DNA of 64,000 nucleotides from Caldilineaceae bacterium (GTDB lineage: Bacteria > Chloroflexota > Anaerolineae > Caldilineales > Caldilineaceae). The notes below the pieces were generated by a model. That model had not been told where the DNA came from, ran no database searches, and saw only the letters and a list, made by a program, of their open reading frames with translations. Shown here one piece after another: positions 18,543 through 28,073 of this stretch. Location of the stretch: assembly GCA_019637695.1 (NCBI GenBank), contig JAHBVG010000010.1, forward strand, positions 43,666 through 107,665. The letters run 5' to 3'. The stretch's first letter is position 1. Every line of letters begins with the position of its first letter. Made by a program: the position numbers and the translations under genes.

Positions 18543-20165
18543 TTATCTCGCCCGCCCTGGGTGGATCAACCCCCATGGGCTGGGCATCTCGCCCACAGGG
18601 ATCTCGATCACTGTGGGCAGATCGCTGGCAAAACCCTGGCGGATCGCTCGCCGCAGATCGTCAAAACTTTGAGCGCGGATTCCCTGCGCGCCGAACGATT
18701 CGGTCAATCGTACAAAATCCGGGTTGTGGAGATCGGTAGCGATCACTCGATTTCCGTAATTTTCCTTCTGCATCCGGCGCACATTGCCATACGCCCCATC
18801 GTTGAAGACGAGCGTCACCGTTGCGATCTTGTGCTGGACAGCAGTCGCCAGCTCCATCGCCGTGAATAGGAAACCACCGTCGCCCGCTACTGACAGCACC
18901 GGCTTGTCGGGGTTGGCGACTTTGACGCCCAGCGCCGTCGCCACGCCCCAGCCCAGTGTGCCCTGATAGCCGTTGGTAATGTAGGTGCGCGGACGGTAGA
19001 CGGGAAAGGCCACGCGGCCCACATAGCCCACCTGGGTCAACTCATCCACGAAAAGGCCCTCTTCGGGTAGCTCCTCGCGGATCAGGCGCAGATAGTCGAT
19101 CTGCGGGCTGAGCTTGGCAAACTCGGCGTCGATCTCGGCTTTGAGCCCGACCATCTCCACTTTGCGCGATGGACGGATGATATTGGATCGCCGCAGCGAC
19201 TCCACCAGCAGCCGCGTCGCTTCGTCCGCGTCCGCAGTGATGCTCACGGCTGGCGGGTGGACGCGTGTATGCTCTGTCGGATCGATGTCAATGCGGATCA
19301 GCTTGAGATCGGCGTCCACGCCCCACTCCAACAGCGGACGCGCCAGCCGCGTGCCAATGGCGAGGATCACGTCCGCCCTCGCCCATAAGCGATGGCCGGC
19401 GGGGATGGTGTGGCTAAGGTAGTAGCGACTATCGAGGACGCCGCGTCCGTTATAGCTGGCCACCACTGGCGCTTGCACCATCTCCGCCAATTCGCGCACC
19501 GCCTCGGATGCGTCCTGCGCGCCGCCGCCCACGAAGATCACCGGATTCCTGGCCTTGCCCAGCAGATCCGCCGCTCGATAGATGGCGTCGAGATCCGGCG
19601 CAGGGCGGCGCGCGTTGAGCGGGATCGGCGAGAGATCGACATCCCCTTTGGCCGAGAGGACATCCGGCGGGATCTCCAAGCCAACGGGTTGTGGTCGATC
19701 CGAGTGGAGTTGGTTGAACGCAGCGGCGACAAAGCGGGGCGCTTCTTGCGGCGTGGCGATACGTTCCGCCCATTTGGTCAGCGAGCGCAGGATGCCCAAT
19801 TGATCGGGGATCTCGTGGAGCATCCCATAGCCGCGACCGATCTGATCCGAGCGGATCTGGCCGGTGAGGCAGAGGACTTTGGCGTTGCAAGCGTAAGCCG
19901 TGGAAAGCGCCGCCGTCGTGTTGAGGAAGCCCGGCCCCGGCACCACGCTGTAGACGCCCACCCGCTGCGACGCCAGCGCGTAGCCCAACGCCATATAGGC
20001 CGCGCCCTGTTCGTGCCGCGTCCCGATCACGCGCAACCGATCCCCGGCGTCATAGACGGCGTTGAAAAAGTAATCATTCTGCACACCGGGCAGCGCAAAG
20101 ATCGTCTCCACCCTGTGGCCGATCAACGACGACACCAACGCTTCCCCGCCCGTTACCATCGGCAT
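18543..20165 (-). CDS. Thiamine-diphosphate-dependent decarboxylase/carboligase (acetolactate-synthase-like)
   Basis: 540 residues from ATG 20165, chosen because AGGTAGG lies five bases upstream; an in-frame GTG at 20171 is too close to that site. Three domains are visible: N-terminal Pyr domain with the catalytic Glu in GTRHEQGAAYMA, a central Rossmann-like domain, and a C-terminal PP domain with the ThDP/Mg motif from GDGGFLFTAMELATAV to NDGAYGNV. The family includes acetolactate synthase, benzoylformate decarboxylase and glyoxylate carboligase. No regulatory subunit or branched-chain operon is near, so a catabolic role is more likely than valine synthesis. The dehydrogenase gene upstream may act in the same pathway. 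Confidence 0.85.
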   Translation of the reverse strand: MPMVTGGEALVSSLIGHRVETIFALPGVQNDYFFNAVYDAGDRLRVIGTRHEQGAAYMALGYALASQRVGVYSVVPGPGFLNTTAALSTAYACNAKVLCLTGQIRSDQIGRGYGMLHEIPDQLGILRSLTKWAERIATPQEAPRFVAAAFNQLHSDRPQPVGLEIPPDVLSAKGDVDLSPIPLNARRPAPDLDAIYRAADLLGKARNPVIFVGGGAQDASEAVRELAEMVQAPVVASYNGRGVLDSRYYLSHTIPAGHRLWARADVILAIGTRLARPLLEWGVDADLKLIRIDIDPTEHTRVHPPAVSITADADEATRLLVESLRRSNIIRPSRKVEMVGLKAEIDAEFAKLSPQIDYLRLIREELPEEGLFVDELTQVGYVGRVAFPVYRPRTYITNGYQGTLGWGVATALGVKVANPDKPVLSVAGDGGFLFTAMELATAVQHKIATVTLVFNDGAYGNVRRMQKENYGNRVIATDLHNPDFVRLTESFGAQGIRAQSFDDLRRAIRQGFASDLPTVIEIPVGEMPSPWGLIHPGRAR

Positions 20166-20236
20166 ACACACCTACCTTTCCTCATCGTACAAAACCAAAG
20201 AGCGCAGAGATCGGAGAATCTCTCAATCTCGATCGC

Positions 20237-21961
20237 TCAATCTCTTCTGCTCGCCGTGTCCTCCGCTGTGAATTTTCTAAAGCTCTCAAAGATGACTCGC
20301 TCGGCGGCGGCGCTCCATGCGCCGTCGATCAACTGCGCGTGGACCTGTGGCAGCGCCCGTTCCAGTTCCGAAAAGCCCAGCAAAGGCAGTTCAACTAGCT
20401 GCGGGTAGATCAGCACCCTCCCCGCGTAGCGGTGATCGGCCACGGCGCGCATGGCCTCGGCAAGGGCGCGCATGCCGCAGATCGCCGTCACCGCCTGCGC
20501 CGGAGATAGCTCACCCGCGGCGCTCTTTTCCATCACCGCGAGTTGATCGGCGACGAACGAGGCGCTTGTTCCGGTGATCTGCATGGCGTGGCGGTAGACG
20601 TTGCCCAGCGGCAGCGGCAGCAAATTGCCCAGCGGCAGACCGGCAAAGATCGAGATCAACCCATCCGCGGCCAGAAAGTCGACGGCGTGGATCATGGCGT
20701 CGAGATTGGGGGCGACGACGACAATATCATCGACGCCGCGCCCGCCGGTCAATTCATCAATCGTGGCGGCGAGCCGCTCACCGTCGGCGACGGGGCTGAG
20801 CGCATGGAAAGTGCGACCGTGCGCCGCGGCCATCCCTGTAAAGGATCGGCGCAGATCCGCCAGCCGTTCCTCGCCCCGATTGGTGGCGATCACTGCGCGG
20901 GGACCGTCCGCCATGCGCAGCGCGCGGCCGATGTGCATCCGCCCCATGGCCCCGCCCGCGCCCACCACCCAAAGGACGCCGCCAGGGCGCAGATCCGAGC
21001 GGTTGCGGATTGGCCCATAGGCCGCGGCCACATCTGGGCCGGGCGCGCCCATGATGCCGATGAATTCATAGTGGACGCGCGCCACATCCACCGGCAGCGG
21101 ATGGTCAAGCCGTTTGGCGTCGACAAGGTTGATCGTCCCCTGCGGCGCGAGTTGGGTCAACGCCTCCTCGACCTGGGCCGGTGTGGGATCGATCAAGATC
21201 ACATCGTCGATTTCGGATGGCGCGAACGGACCGCCCGCCACAATCAGGGCGGATCCGCGGCTCGCCCACGCCATCAATGAGGGCGGCGCGCCGCTGAGGA
21301 TCACGGTTCCACTTACGCAGGGCAGGCTGCAATGGTAATCGCGCCGATCGCCGGGCTGCCCCACAATCCAGAGGACGCCGCCCCTGCGCGGGTAGAGCCG
21401 TCGCCGTGGCCGGTACGACGATTCGACACAGGCCCACGGCTCCAACAGGGCGATGTCGGCGTAGCTCAATCCATCCGCGGCGGGGAAGACGTAGCTGCCG
21501 TGGTCGCCGTCCAAAATCGTGGGGCCGAGGGTGAGGAATTGGGTGAACGCGCCGGGCAGCACCGCGCCGAAGCCGCTGCGCACGCCACCCAAAAAGACGT
21601 CGGGCTGCAAGCCTAGCCGCTGACCCGGATGATAGCGACCCTGCCAGCGTGCGCCCACCTCCAACACCGTGAGGGCGACTTCGTGGCCCAGCCGCAGGGG
21701 GTCAGCCGCGAGATCGCGCCCGCGCAGCGGCGGGTACTCCCCGCCCAGCCGCATGATCTTGACATCGGTGGAGCAGATCCCCACGGCGTCCACGCGCACG
21801 AGGATCTCGTCATCACCGCAAACCGGGAAGGGTTCCACGACCGGCTCGCCGTCCACCCCCAGCGCGGCCAGCCCAATCCCGCGCAGAGGCCAGGAGAGGT
21901 TGACGGCGGGGCGGTTGCCTGGGTCAAACCGGTCGATTTTTCGTTGATTTGGCGCAGCCAT
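20237..21961 (-). CDS. Oversized zinc-type medium-chain dehydrogenase
   Basis: 574 residues from ATG 21961; an in-frame TTG at 21970 is an alternative. The N-terminal GroES-like domain has the catalytic-zinc residues of the family (Cys in GICSTDVK, GHE in LRLGHEVAL, and an LLEPWACVE segment). Two stretches then look like cofactor-fold starts: a degenerate GGVLWIVGQPGD and, about 150 residues later, GGVLWVVGAGGAMG with an intact glycine motif. Ordinary members have about 350 residues, so about 200 extra residues sit between the catalytic and cofactor parts. The substrate is probably a polyol or sugar derivative, by analogy with sorbitol-dehydrogenase relatives and its ThDP-enzyme neighbour; this is inference. 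Confidence 0.75.
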   Translation of the reverse strand: MAAPNQRKIDRFDPGNRPAVNLSWPLRGIGLAALGVDGEPVVEPFPVCGDDEILVRVDAVGICSTDVKIMRLGGEYPPLRGRDLAADPLRLGHEVALTVLEVGARWQGRYHPGQRLGLQPDVFLGGVRSGFGAVLPGAFTQFLTLGPTILDGDHGSYVFPAADGLSYADIALLEPWACVESSYRPRRRLYPRRGGVLWIVGQPGDRRDYHCSLPCVSGTVILSGAPPSLMAWASRGSALIVAGGPFAPSEIDDVILIDPTPAQVEEALTQLAPQGTINLVDAKRLDHPLPVDVARVHYEFIGIMGAPGPDVAAAYGPIRNRSDLRPGGVLWVVGAGGAMGRMHIGRALRMADGPRAVIATNRGEERLADLRRSFTGMAAAHGRTFHALSPVADGERLAATIDELTGGRGVDDIVVVAPNLDAMIHAVDFLAADGLISIFAGLPLGNLLPLPLGNVYRHAMQITGTSASFVADQLAVMEKSAAGELSPAQAVTAICGMRALAEAMRAVADHRYAGRVLIYPQLVELPLLGFSELERALPQVHAQLIDGAWSAAAERVIFESFRKFTAEDTASRRD

Positions 21962-22030
21962 TGGTTGCAAAAGTTCCGGCTCCAGTTTGGGCGCTTCCCA
22001 ATGGGCGGGCTATACTATCTCGGATTGTAC

Positions 22031-22114
22031 GGGCACGGGTGGGGGCGAAGGCAAATGCGGACGCTGCGTCCGCCACTCCATTGGTGAGCTTTCTTTTCGC
22101 CCCCACCCGTGCCC
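22031..22114. repeat. Hairpin element, family copy 1 (GGGCACGGGTGGGG arms)
   Basis: Perfect 19-bp arms (22031-22049 and 22096-22114) enclose a 46-base core. Arms and the inner AAGAAAGCT and GCAAAT/ATTTRC blocks match the elements at 38269-38345 and 63741-63814, here in inverted orientation. It sits between divergently transcribed genes. Confidence 0.85.
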
Positions 22115-22163
22115 TTACATTCAGATTGTACGTCGGCTGACAGTTTTTTACCAGGATGGGATC

Positions 22164-24608
22164 ATGCTTGCTACCCGCTACTTGACAGCCATCGGCCTGA
22201 CGGCGATGGCGACGTTGATGCTCGAATTGACGCTGACCCGCATCTTTTCGGTGACGATGTGGTATCACTTTGCCTTTATGGCGATTTCGCTGGCCCTCTT
22301 CGGCCTCAGCGTCGGGGCGATCTATCTCTACCTCTGGCCCAAACGCTTCCCCGCCGAACGATTGGAACCGCAGTCCAGCGCGTGGATGCTGGCCTTCGCC
22401 GTGACGCTGCCGATCATCTTCGCCGTCATCATCCGCATCCCCTTCGACGGCGGCATCTCGTGGACCAGCTTCCGCCAGCTCACGTTGATCTACATTCTGG
22501 CCGCGATTCCCTTTTTGCTGGGTGGGATGGCGATCTCGCTGGCCTTCCGCCACCGCAGCGCTTGGATCGACCGCGTCTACTTTTTCGATCTTGTCGGCGC
22601 GGGGATCGGCTGCGCCCTGACCCTGCTGCTGCTCAATGTGCTGCCCGCGCCCGAAGGGATCATCGTGATCGCCATGCTCGGCGCGCTTGCCGCGCTGCTC
22701 TATGGCTGGTCCTACCTGCGGCTGCGGCAGATGAGCGGCGGCGTCCTCGGCTTGCTGGCCCTGCTGCTGGTGATCGACGGTCCGCTCGGCGTGGGCATCT
22801 TTCAGATCAACCGGGTCAAAGGGGTGGATGAGGCGACCGAGCGCGAGCGGGTCTTTGAGGAGTGGAACAGCTTCAGCCGCATTGTCGGCTTCCGCATCAC
22901 CAACGAGGAGATCGAGGGTTGGGGGCTGTCGGGGGATCCCAATCGGCCCACGGTGGCAGAACAGGTGCTGTTGCTTATCGACGGCGACGCCGCCACGCCG
23001 GTAGCCCTCTTTGACGGCGACCCGACTGCGGCGAGCTATCTGCTCAATGATGTCACTAACCTGGCCTATCACCTGCGTCAGGGGGCGCAGGTGCTGGTGA
23101 TCGGTCCTGGCGGCGGGCGGGATGTGCTGGCGGCGCTGGCCTCCGGTCAATCTCAGATCGACGGTGTGGAACTCAACCCGCTGATGGTGCAGGCCGTGGA
23201 AGAGGATTTCGCCTATCTCAGCGGCAACCTCTACTCGCTGCCCAATGTCAACGTCACCATCGATGAAGGGCGCAACTTCATCGCCCGCGCCGACCGCACC
23301 TGGGACATCATCCAATCCTCGCTGGTGGATACCTGGGCCGCTACCAGCGCCGGCGCGTTTGTCCTCAGCGAGAGCAACCTTTACACCGTGGAAGCCTTTC
23401 AAGATTACGTGAGCCACCTGAGCGAGGATGGCATCTTCACCATGAGCCGTTGGTTCCACGGGGATCGGCCCACCGAAACCCTGCGCATGACCGCCGTGGC
23501 CTTGACCGCGCTGGAGCGGATGGGCGTGGCCAATCCGCCGGATCACGTCGCCGTGGTGATCAAGCCCGAAGCGCTGATCGCCACCTTGCTGGTCAAGCGT
23601 TCGCCATTCACTGCCGAAGAGAGCAACCGCCTTGTGCAGTTGGCCGGGGAGTTGGGCTTCACGGCCTTGCAGATCCCCAATCGCGTGGCCGAGCCGCCCC
23701 TGCGCGATCTTGTCTACAACCAGAACCGCGCCGACTTCTGGAACAACTATCCTGCCGATATTTCGCCCACCACCGACGATAAGCCATACTTTTTCTACAC
23801 CCTTCGCCTGGGCAACCTGGACGACTGGCGTTACGAACAGGGCGTCAGCAACATGAACAACCAGGGCGTCTTCGTCCTCTACAGCCTGCTGGGGATCGTC
23901 AGTGTGCTGGCCGTACTCACCATCCTCGTGCCGCTGTGGTGGAAGCGACGGCGTGCCCTCACCGAAGCGCCGGGTGGACCGCTCTATCTGCTCTACTTCG
24001 CCGGGCTGGGGCTGGGCTTTTTGATGGTCGAGATCCCGTTGATCCAGCGCTTTGGCCTCTTCCTCGGCCATCCTATCTACGCCCTGGCCGTGATCCTCTT
24101 TGCCGTCCTCGTCTTCAGCGGCGTGGGCAGCTACCTGAGCGGGCGGCTGGCCCAGGATCGTCCCCAACGGGTCGCCATCTGGATCATCCCCTTGCTGCTG
24201 ATCTTGCTCACCATCTACGCCTTCGGGCTGACGCCGCTGCTGCGCAGTCTGTTGCACTGGGATCTGCCCCTGCGCATCGGCTTTTCCATCCTCTTGATCG
24301 CGCCGCTGGGGCTGCTCATGGGCATGCCGATGCCCCTGGGGATCTCCGTCCTCGACCGCGCGCGGCCCGAACTGATCCCGTGGATGTGGGGCGTCAACGG
24401 CGCCACCTCGGTGGTGGCGTCGGTGCTGGCGATGGTCGTCAGCCTCAACATTGGCCTGCGCGGCACCCTCCTCGTGGGCATGGGGATCTATGCCCTGGCC
24501 TGGGTCGCCATCTGGGGGATCGGATGGAGAATGGCGGTAGAGGAAAAGGCAAAAGGCAAAGGGGGTAAGGCAGAAGTGGCGGCAGGGCAATTCGCCGTTG
24601 GCAGGTAG
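22164..24608 (+). CDS. Membrane-anchored spermidine-synthase-like methyltransferase-fold protein
   Basis: 814 residues from ATG 22164, with AGGATGGG upstream. The N-terminal part has about eight membrane helices. The middle holds an aminopropyltransferase/SAM-type Rossmann domain (VIGPGGGRDVLAAL, the acidic VELNPLM, and FAYLSG). The C-terminal part has further helices from about residue 590. This MFS-like plus spermidine-synthase architecture is widespread in Chloroflexota and related phyla; its substrate is not established and polyamine synthesis is not assured. The last 20-25 codons (EEKAKGKGGKAEVAAG) come from a heptamer repeat tract, so the original stop codon has probably been lost. Confidence 0.8.
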   Translation: MLATRYLTAIGLTAMATLMLELTLTRIFSVTMWYHFAFMAISLALFGLSVGAIYLYLWPKRFPAERLEPQSSAWMLAFAVTLPIIFAVIIRIPFDGGISWTSFRQLTLIYILAAIPFLLGGMAISLAFRHRSAWIDRVYFFDLVGAGIGCALTLLLLNVLPAPEGIIVIAMLGALAALLYGWSYLRLRQMSGGVLGLLALLLVIDGPLGVGIFQINRVKGVDEATERERVFEEWNSFSRIVGFRITNEEIEGWGLSGDPNRPTVAEQVLLLIDGDAATPVALFDGDPTAASYLLNDVTNLAYHLRQGAQVLVIGPGGGRDVLAALASGQSQIDGVELNPLMVQAVEEDFAYLSGNLYSLPNVNVTIDEGRNFIARADRTWDIIQSSLVDTWAATSAGAFVLSESNLYTVEAFQDYVSHLSEDGIFTMSRWFHGDRPTETLRMTAVALTALERMGVANPPDHVAVVIKPEALIATLLVKRSPFTAEESNRLVQLAGELGFTALQIPNRVAEPPLRDLVYNQNRADFWNNYPADISPTTDDKPYFFYTLRLGNLDDWRYEQGVSNMNNQGVFVLYSLLGIVSVLAVLTILVPLWWKRRRALTEAPGGPLYLLYFAGLGLGFLMVEIPLIQRFGLFLGHPIYALAVILFAVLVFSGVGSYLSGRLAQDRPQRVAIWIIPLLLILLTIYAFGLTPLLRSLLHWDLPLRIGFSILLIAPLGLLMGMPMPLGISVLDRARPELIPWMWGVNGATSVVASVLAMVVSLNIGLRGTLLVGMGIYALAWVAIWGIGWRMAVEEKAKGKGGKAEVAAGQFAVGR
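24542..24607 (+). repeat. Heptamer repeat read as coding sequence
   Basis: CAAAAGG/CAAAGGG units followed by GGCAGAAGT and GGCAGGGCAATT-type units, the reverse complement of the tract next to the ThDP gene (18518-18545). Here it forms the C-terminus of the membrane protein. Confidence 0.75.
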
Positions 24609-24905
24609 AAAGGCTTGATAGTCACCCAAAACGAATCATGCAGGATTACCGATTTACCATTCACCTTTTTGCTGAAGCCAGTAGACAATTGACGGAACCC
24701 GTCATTACCAGAAGATGAAGAAGAACCTGGGCAACAATCCACACCAACCCCAGCAACCGGTGGTCGAGCGGGTGTTGCCCAACGTCGCCGCGGGGGATTA
24801 ACGTTAACGCGTCGGTGTGTATTGCGTTTCCTGTTATTCAGCACCCAGGCGATGTTTGAAGAAATCTAACTGAATGCTGCATCACCCTCCTCCAGAGGAA
24901 CGAGT
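24609..24905. other. Intergenic stretch, nothing recognisable
   Basis: About 300 bases without a convincing gene. The last bases contain AGAGGAACGAGT, the ribosome-binding site of the next gene. The composition becomes more AT-rich here, as in that gene. Confidence 0.5.
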
Positions 24906-26024
24906 ATGACATCTAAAATGATTTCTCAGTGGGCACCGTCTCGCTCGCTTCTTCTGACTGTAGGAGTGACGTTGATCTTCTATTTGTTTTTTACCGTGGT
25001 GGCCCTTGCCCGCCATGATGGCAATCCACTCTGGTTTACCTGGCTTGGCGAACGCTACAATAATCTCGATCCAAATGGCCGCCTAGGGTATGACGGACAA
25101 TTTGTTTATTACATTGTTCGTGACAGCGCGGCTGCGATACCTCATCTGGATAACCCTCCTTACCGCCTCCAGCGAATTTTTTACCCGATTGTAGTCTGGG
25201 GCCTCTCAATAGGTCAGGTTGACTTTATTCCCTTTGCCATGATTTTCGTGAATCTGCTTGCCATTACGAGCGGAACCTATGTGATGGCAAAGTGGCTGCA
25301 ATCTATGCAATTGTCTGCTTGGTATGCCCTGTCCTCAGCTTGTTTCGTTGGAACCTTTCTTGCCTACTCTCGTAGCCTTAACGAACCGCTAGCTGTTGCT
25401 CTCGCTGCGTTTGGGATGGTAGCTTGGCTAGAGAATAAACGGGCTAGAACAACTATTTTTTTCGCGTTGGCCTTGCTGACCAAAGAAACTATCTTGCTTT
25501 TTGTTGCCGGATTGGCGTTTGCAGTTCTGATACGACGGGAATGGTCCAAGTGCGGATGGTTAGTTGCGGCAGGTATTCCTTTACTCGTATGGGAGATTTA
25601 TCTCTATTGGATATTCGCTGAATTGCCAATCTTTGCCGGCCCAGGACTAGTTGGCACTCCATTGCTGGGAATCCTGCCCCACCTCACTCTTGAGCCAGGT
25701 CGGATTTCAGCGTTTCTCTTTGTCGGTTTACCTGCTGTGGTACTTCTTATTATGTCAATGGTAAAGCTACGTCGGCATCCATTCTCACCGCTACTTTGGA
25801 TTTTGTTGCTCAATGCGCTTCTCATCGTGTCTATGCCGTTGGACGTCTACGACCATATTATGCATGCCGGACGCAACGCTACAGGTTTGGTACTGGCGAC
25901 CATTTTTTGTTTTCCACTTTTTGAACCTCGAATTCGGCAATTGTTAGTTATTTTTTGGTGCTTTCCCACAATAATCTGGTTGGTTCCCGTACTGCGCTGG
26001 GCTCCATGGCTCTCTCAAATTTAA
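24906..26024 (+). CDS. Polytopic membrane protein, glycosyltransferase-C-like
   Basis: 372 residues with about nine predicted membrane helices. The segment DPNGRLGYDGQFVYYI followed by PPYRLQRIFYPI is typical of a family annotated in cell-surface glycopolymer formation (the AZOBR_p60025 type). This suggests a GT-C-like, polyprenyl-phosphate-sugar-dependent enzyme acting on the outer face of the membrane. By eye the gene is clearly more AT-rich than its neighbours (about 45 percent GC against about 60), and its codon use differs, so recent acquisition is likely. The next gene is another membrane glycosyltransferase-like protein. Confidence 0.7.
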   Translation: MTSKMISQWAPSRSLLLTVGVTLIFYLFFTVVALARHDGNPLWFTWLGERYNNLDPNGRLGYDGQFVYYIVRDSAAAIPHLDNPPYRLQRIFYPIVVWGLSIGQVDFIPFAMIFVNLLAITSGTYVMAKWLQSMQLSAWYALSSACFVGTFLAYSRSLNEPLAVALAAFGMVAWLENKRARTTIFFALALLTKETILLFVAGLAFAVLIRREWSKCGWLVAAGIPLLVWEIYLYWIFAELPIFAGPGLVGTPLLGILPHLTLEPGRISAFLFVGLPAVVLLIMSMVKLRRHPFSPLLWILLLNALLIVSMPLDVYDHIMHAGRNATGLVLATIFCFPLFEPRIRQLLVIFWCFPTIIWLVPVLRWAPWLSQI

Positions 26025-26055
26025 CGTTTTTGATAACGGCATATTGCATTATTTA

Positions 26056-26178
26056 GATGATAAGATGATGGGCAGAGAGGCGAGGATGCGGCAAGCTCCA
26101 TACAAGCACTACGCACGCGCTCAGAGCGCCCGCACTACGCTCTTTCGTCTTATCTCATCGTCCCATCATCTCGTTATC
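26056..26178. repeat. Imperfect inverted repeat of heptamer type at a gene start
   Basis: GATAAGATGATGGG (26059-26072) faces CCCATCATCTCGTTATC (26162-26178). Both arms have about seven-base periodicity. The element overlaps the first 30 codons of the following gene and contributes a poorly conserved N-terminus. Confidence 0.65.
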
Positions 26179-28050
26179 TTCCTCTTCTCCTTCACCCTCT
26201 ACCTCACCACCCTCGCCCCTGGTCTCCTCGGCGGGGACGCGGGGGAGTTGCAGTTCGCACCGGCGATCCTGGCGCTGCCCCATCCCAGCGGCTACCCGGT
26301 GCAGGTGCTGCTCAACTGGCTCTGGATTCAACTCTTCCCCCTAGGCGAGATTGCGTGGCGGATCAATTTGTTGAGCGCGCTGGTGGCCGCGCTCGGCGTG
26401 ACTGCGGTTGGGTGGACGGTCCACCGCTCCACAGGATCGACATGGGCAGCGCTCATCGCGGGGACGGCGCTGGCGACTGCGCCGGTCTATTGGAGTCAGG
26501 CCGTGCTGGCGGACAAGTACGCCCTCAACGGTTTGCTCACCGCGCTTTTGCTGGCCGCGGCCTGGCATTTTGGCCAGCGCGTGGATCGGCGCTCCCTGCT
26601 CTGGCTGGCCTTCGTCGGCGGGCTGGCCTTTGCCCATCACCGCAGCCTCTGGCTTTTCGCCCCGGTGATCGGCGTCTGGATCCTCGTCCGCGGATGGCCG
26701 ATCCTGCGCCGCCCCTCTGCGCTGATTGGAGGGATAATTGCCTTCACCGCGCCGCTGCTCGTCTACTTCTACGTGGTGTGGGCGGCGGGGCGTCCGCTGC
26801 CGCCCGCCTTTGGGATTGAAATGGATTGGCCGCGCTTCTGGCGTTTCGTCCTCAGCGACGGCAGCGCCGGGCAGGTCCGCCTTGGGCTGGATTGGGCAGG
26901 ACTTCAGCTTTACGCCGGATATTTGCTTGAAAGCTACCCGTGGCCGTGGCTGCTGCTCGTGATCGTCGGCGTGATCCTGCGCATGAGGGAGCGGGGGAGG
27001 CGGGGCTGGCTGATCTTTCTGCTGGCGGCCTTTGTCTCGGCGGCCTACCTCTCCGCCGTCTACGAAAACTACGATCTGCCGCGGCGCTACGTCTACTTTG
27101 TGCCCTCCTATGTGGCGCTGGCGTTGCTCATCGGTGAAGGCTGGCAGGGCATCCTCTCGGCTATGCCGCAGACACGGTTGCGTCCACTTTTTGTCGGCAT
27201 GGCCCTGCTGCTGGCCTTCGCGCCGTTGATCGCGCTGCCGGCGCGCTGGCAGAGTTTCCGCGCCGAGCAGTTCCACGAACGTCCGCTTGACATCTGGCGG
27301 CAGACGCTCAAGAGCGGCGGCCAGGCGGATCGGCTGGCGGCGGGCCTTGCCCTGGTAGAACCGGACGCGCTCATTGCCGCCGATTGGGAGCAGGCGACGC
27401 CGCTATGGTACGCGCAGCAGGTGGAGGGACACTGCCCTGGCTGCCTGATCCGCTATCCGCTGCACGAGTTGGTCAACTTTGCCGGGCAGGCCGCCGCCGA
27501 GGATCGTCCGCTCTACGTGGCACGCACGGTCAACGACGCCACCCTATGGAGCCATCCCACCGCAACGGGGCCGTTGGTCAAACTCGCATCCCAGCCCGAA
27601 GACCGTCTCCCTGCGGATCTGGACGCCCGATCCTTCACCTTTGATGGTCAACTCGACCTCGCCGGGATTGTGTGGCCGTTGGGCGATCCAGTCTTCGAGC
27701 CGGGGCGCGTCCTGCCCCTGAGCCTGATCTGGCAGCGCAACATTGACGGCGATCCCCTGCCCGGCTACGCCATCTCGCTGCGATTGGACGGTCCTGTGGG
27801 CGAGGTGTGGCAGAGCGACAGCCCTGCGCCGGTGTTGGGCATGGCCCCCTTTTCCTCCTTTGCGCCGGGCGTCGTCGTCGCCGACTACTACGAGATCCCC
27901 ATCCCCGCCGACGCCGCGCCAGGGGAATACACCCTGCGGCTCATCCTCTACACCGTTGCCGACGGCGGCTTCCGCAATGCGCCCGTCACCGCCGCGGGGA
28001 TGATCCTCGGCGAGCAGGCGGAGATCCTGAAATTTGGGGTTGAGCGGTAG
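26086..28050 (+). CDS. DUF2723-type membrane glycosyltransferase-like protein
   Basis: 654 residues from ATG 26086, preceded by AGAGAGGCGAGG; the open frame also reaches a TTG at 26044. The first membrane helix is followed by the conserved loop GLLGGDAGELQFA and then LPHPSGYPVQVLL, the hallmark of the DUF2723/PMT-related family. About ten helices follow to residue 380, then a soluble C-terminal domain that could bind the acceptor. Such proteins are thought to move sugars from lipid carriers to surface proteins or polymers; specificity cannot be read. The N-terminal 25 residues derive from a repeat and may be dispensable. Confidence 0.8.
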   Translation: MRQAPYKHYARAQSARTTLFRLISSSHHLVIFLFSFTLYLTTLAPGLLGGDAGELQFAPAILALPHPSGYPVQVLLNWLWIQLFPLGEIAWRINLLSALVAALGVTAVGWTVHRSTGSTWAALIAGTALATAPVYWSQAVLADKYALNGLLTALLLAAAWHFGQRVDRRSLLWLAFVGGLAFAHHRSLWLFAPVIGVWILVRGWPILRRPSALIGGIIAFTAPLLVYFYVVWAAGRPLPPAFGIEMDWPRFWRFVLSDGSAGQVRLGLDWAGLQLYAGYLLESYPWPWLLLVIVGVILRMRERGRRGWLIFLLAAFVSAAYLSAVYENYDLPRRYVYFVPSYVALALLIGEGWQGILSAMPQTRLRPLFVGMALLLAFAPLIALPARWQSFRAEQFHERPLDIWRQTLKSGGQADRLAAGLALVEPDALIAADWEQATPLWYAQQVEGHCPGCLIRYPLHELVNFAGQAAAEDRPLYVARTVNDATLWSHPTATGPLVKLASQPEDRLPADLDARSFTFDGQLDLAGIVWPLGDPVFEPGRVLPLSLIWQRNIDGDPLPGYAISLRLDGPVGEVWQSDSPAPVLGMAPFSSFAPGVVVADYYEIPIPADAAPGEYTLRLILYTVADGGFRNAPVTAAGMILGEQAEILKFGVER

Positions 28051-28073
28051 GGGGTGCGTTGTATAGCCTTGAT

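Noticed and set aside
18543..20165. Assignment as biosynthetic acetolactate synthase (IlvB)
   Set aside because: No IlvN/IlvH regulatory subunit, ilvC or leu genes nearby; the family is too broad to assign from sequence motifs alone.
21924..24629. 901-residue open frame on the minus strand
   Set aside because: It is exactly antisense to the spermidine-synthase-like gene and has the His/Gln/Asp-rich composition typical of shadow frames in GC-rich DNA; no motif or ribosome-binding site.
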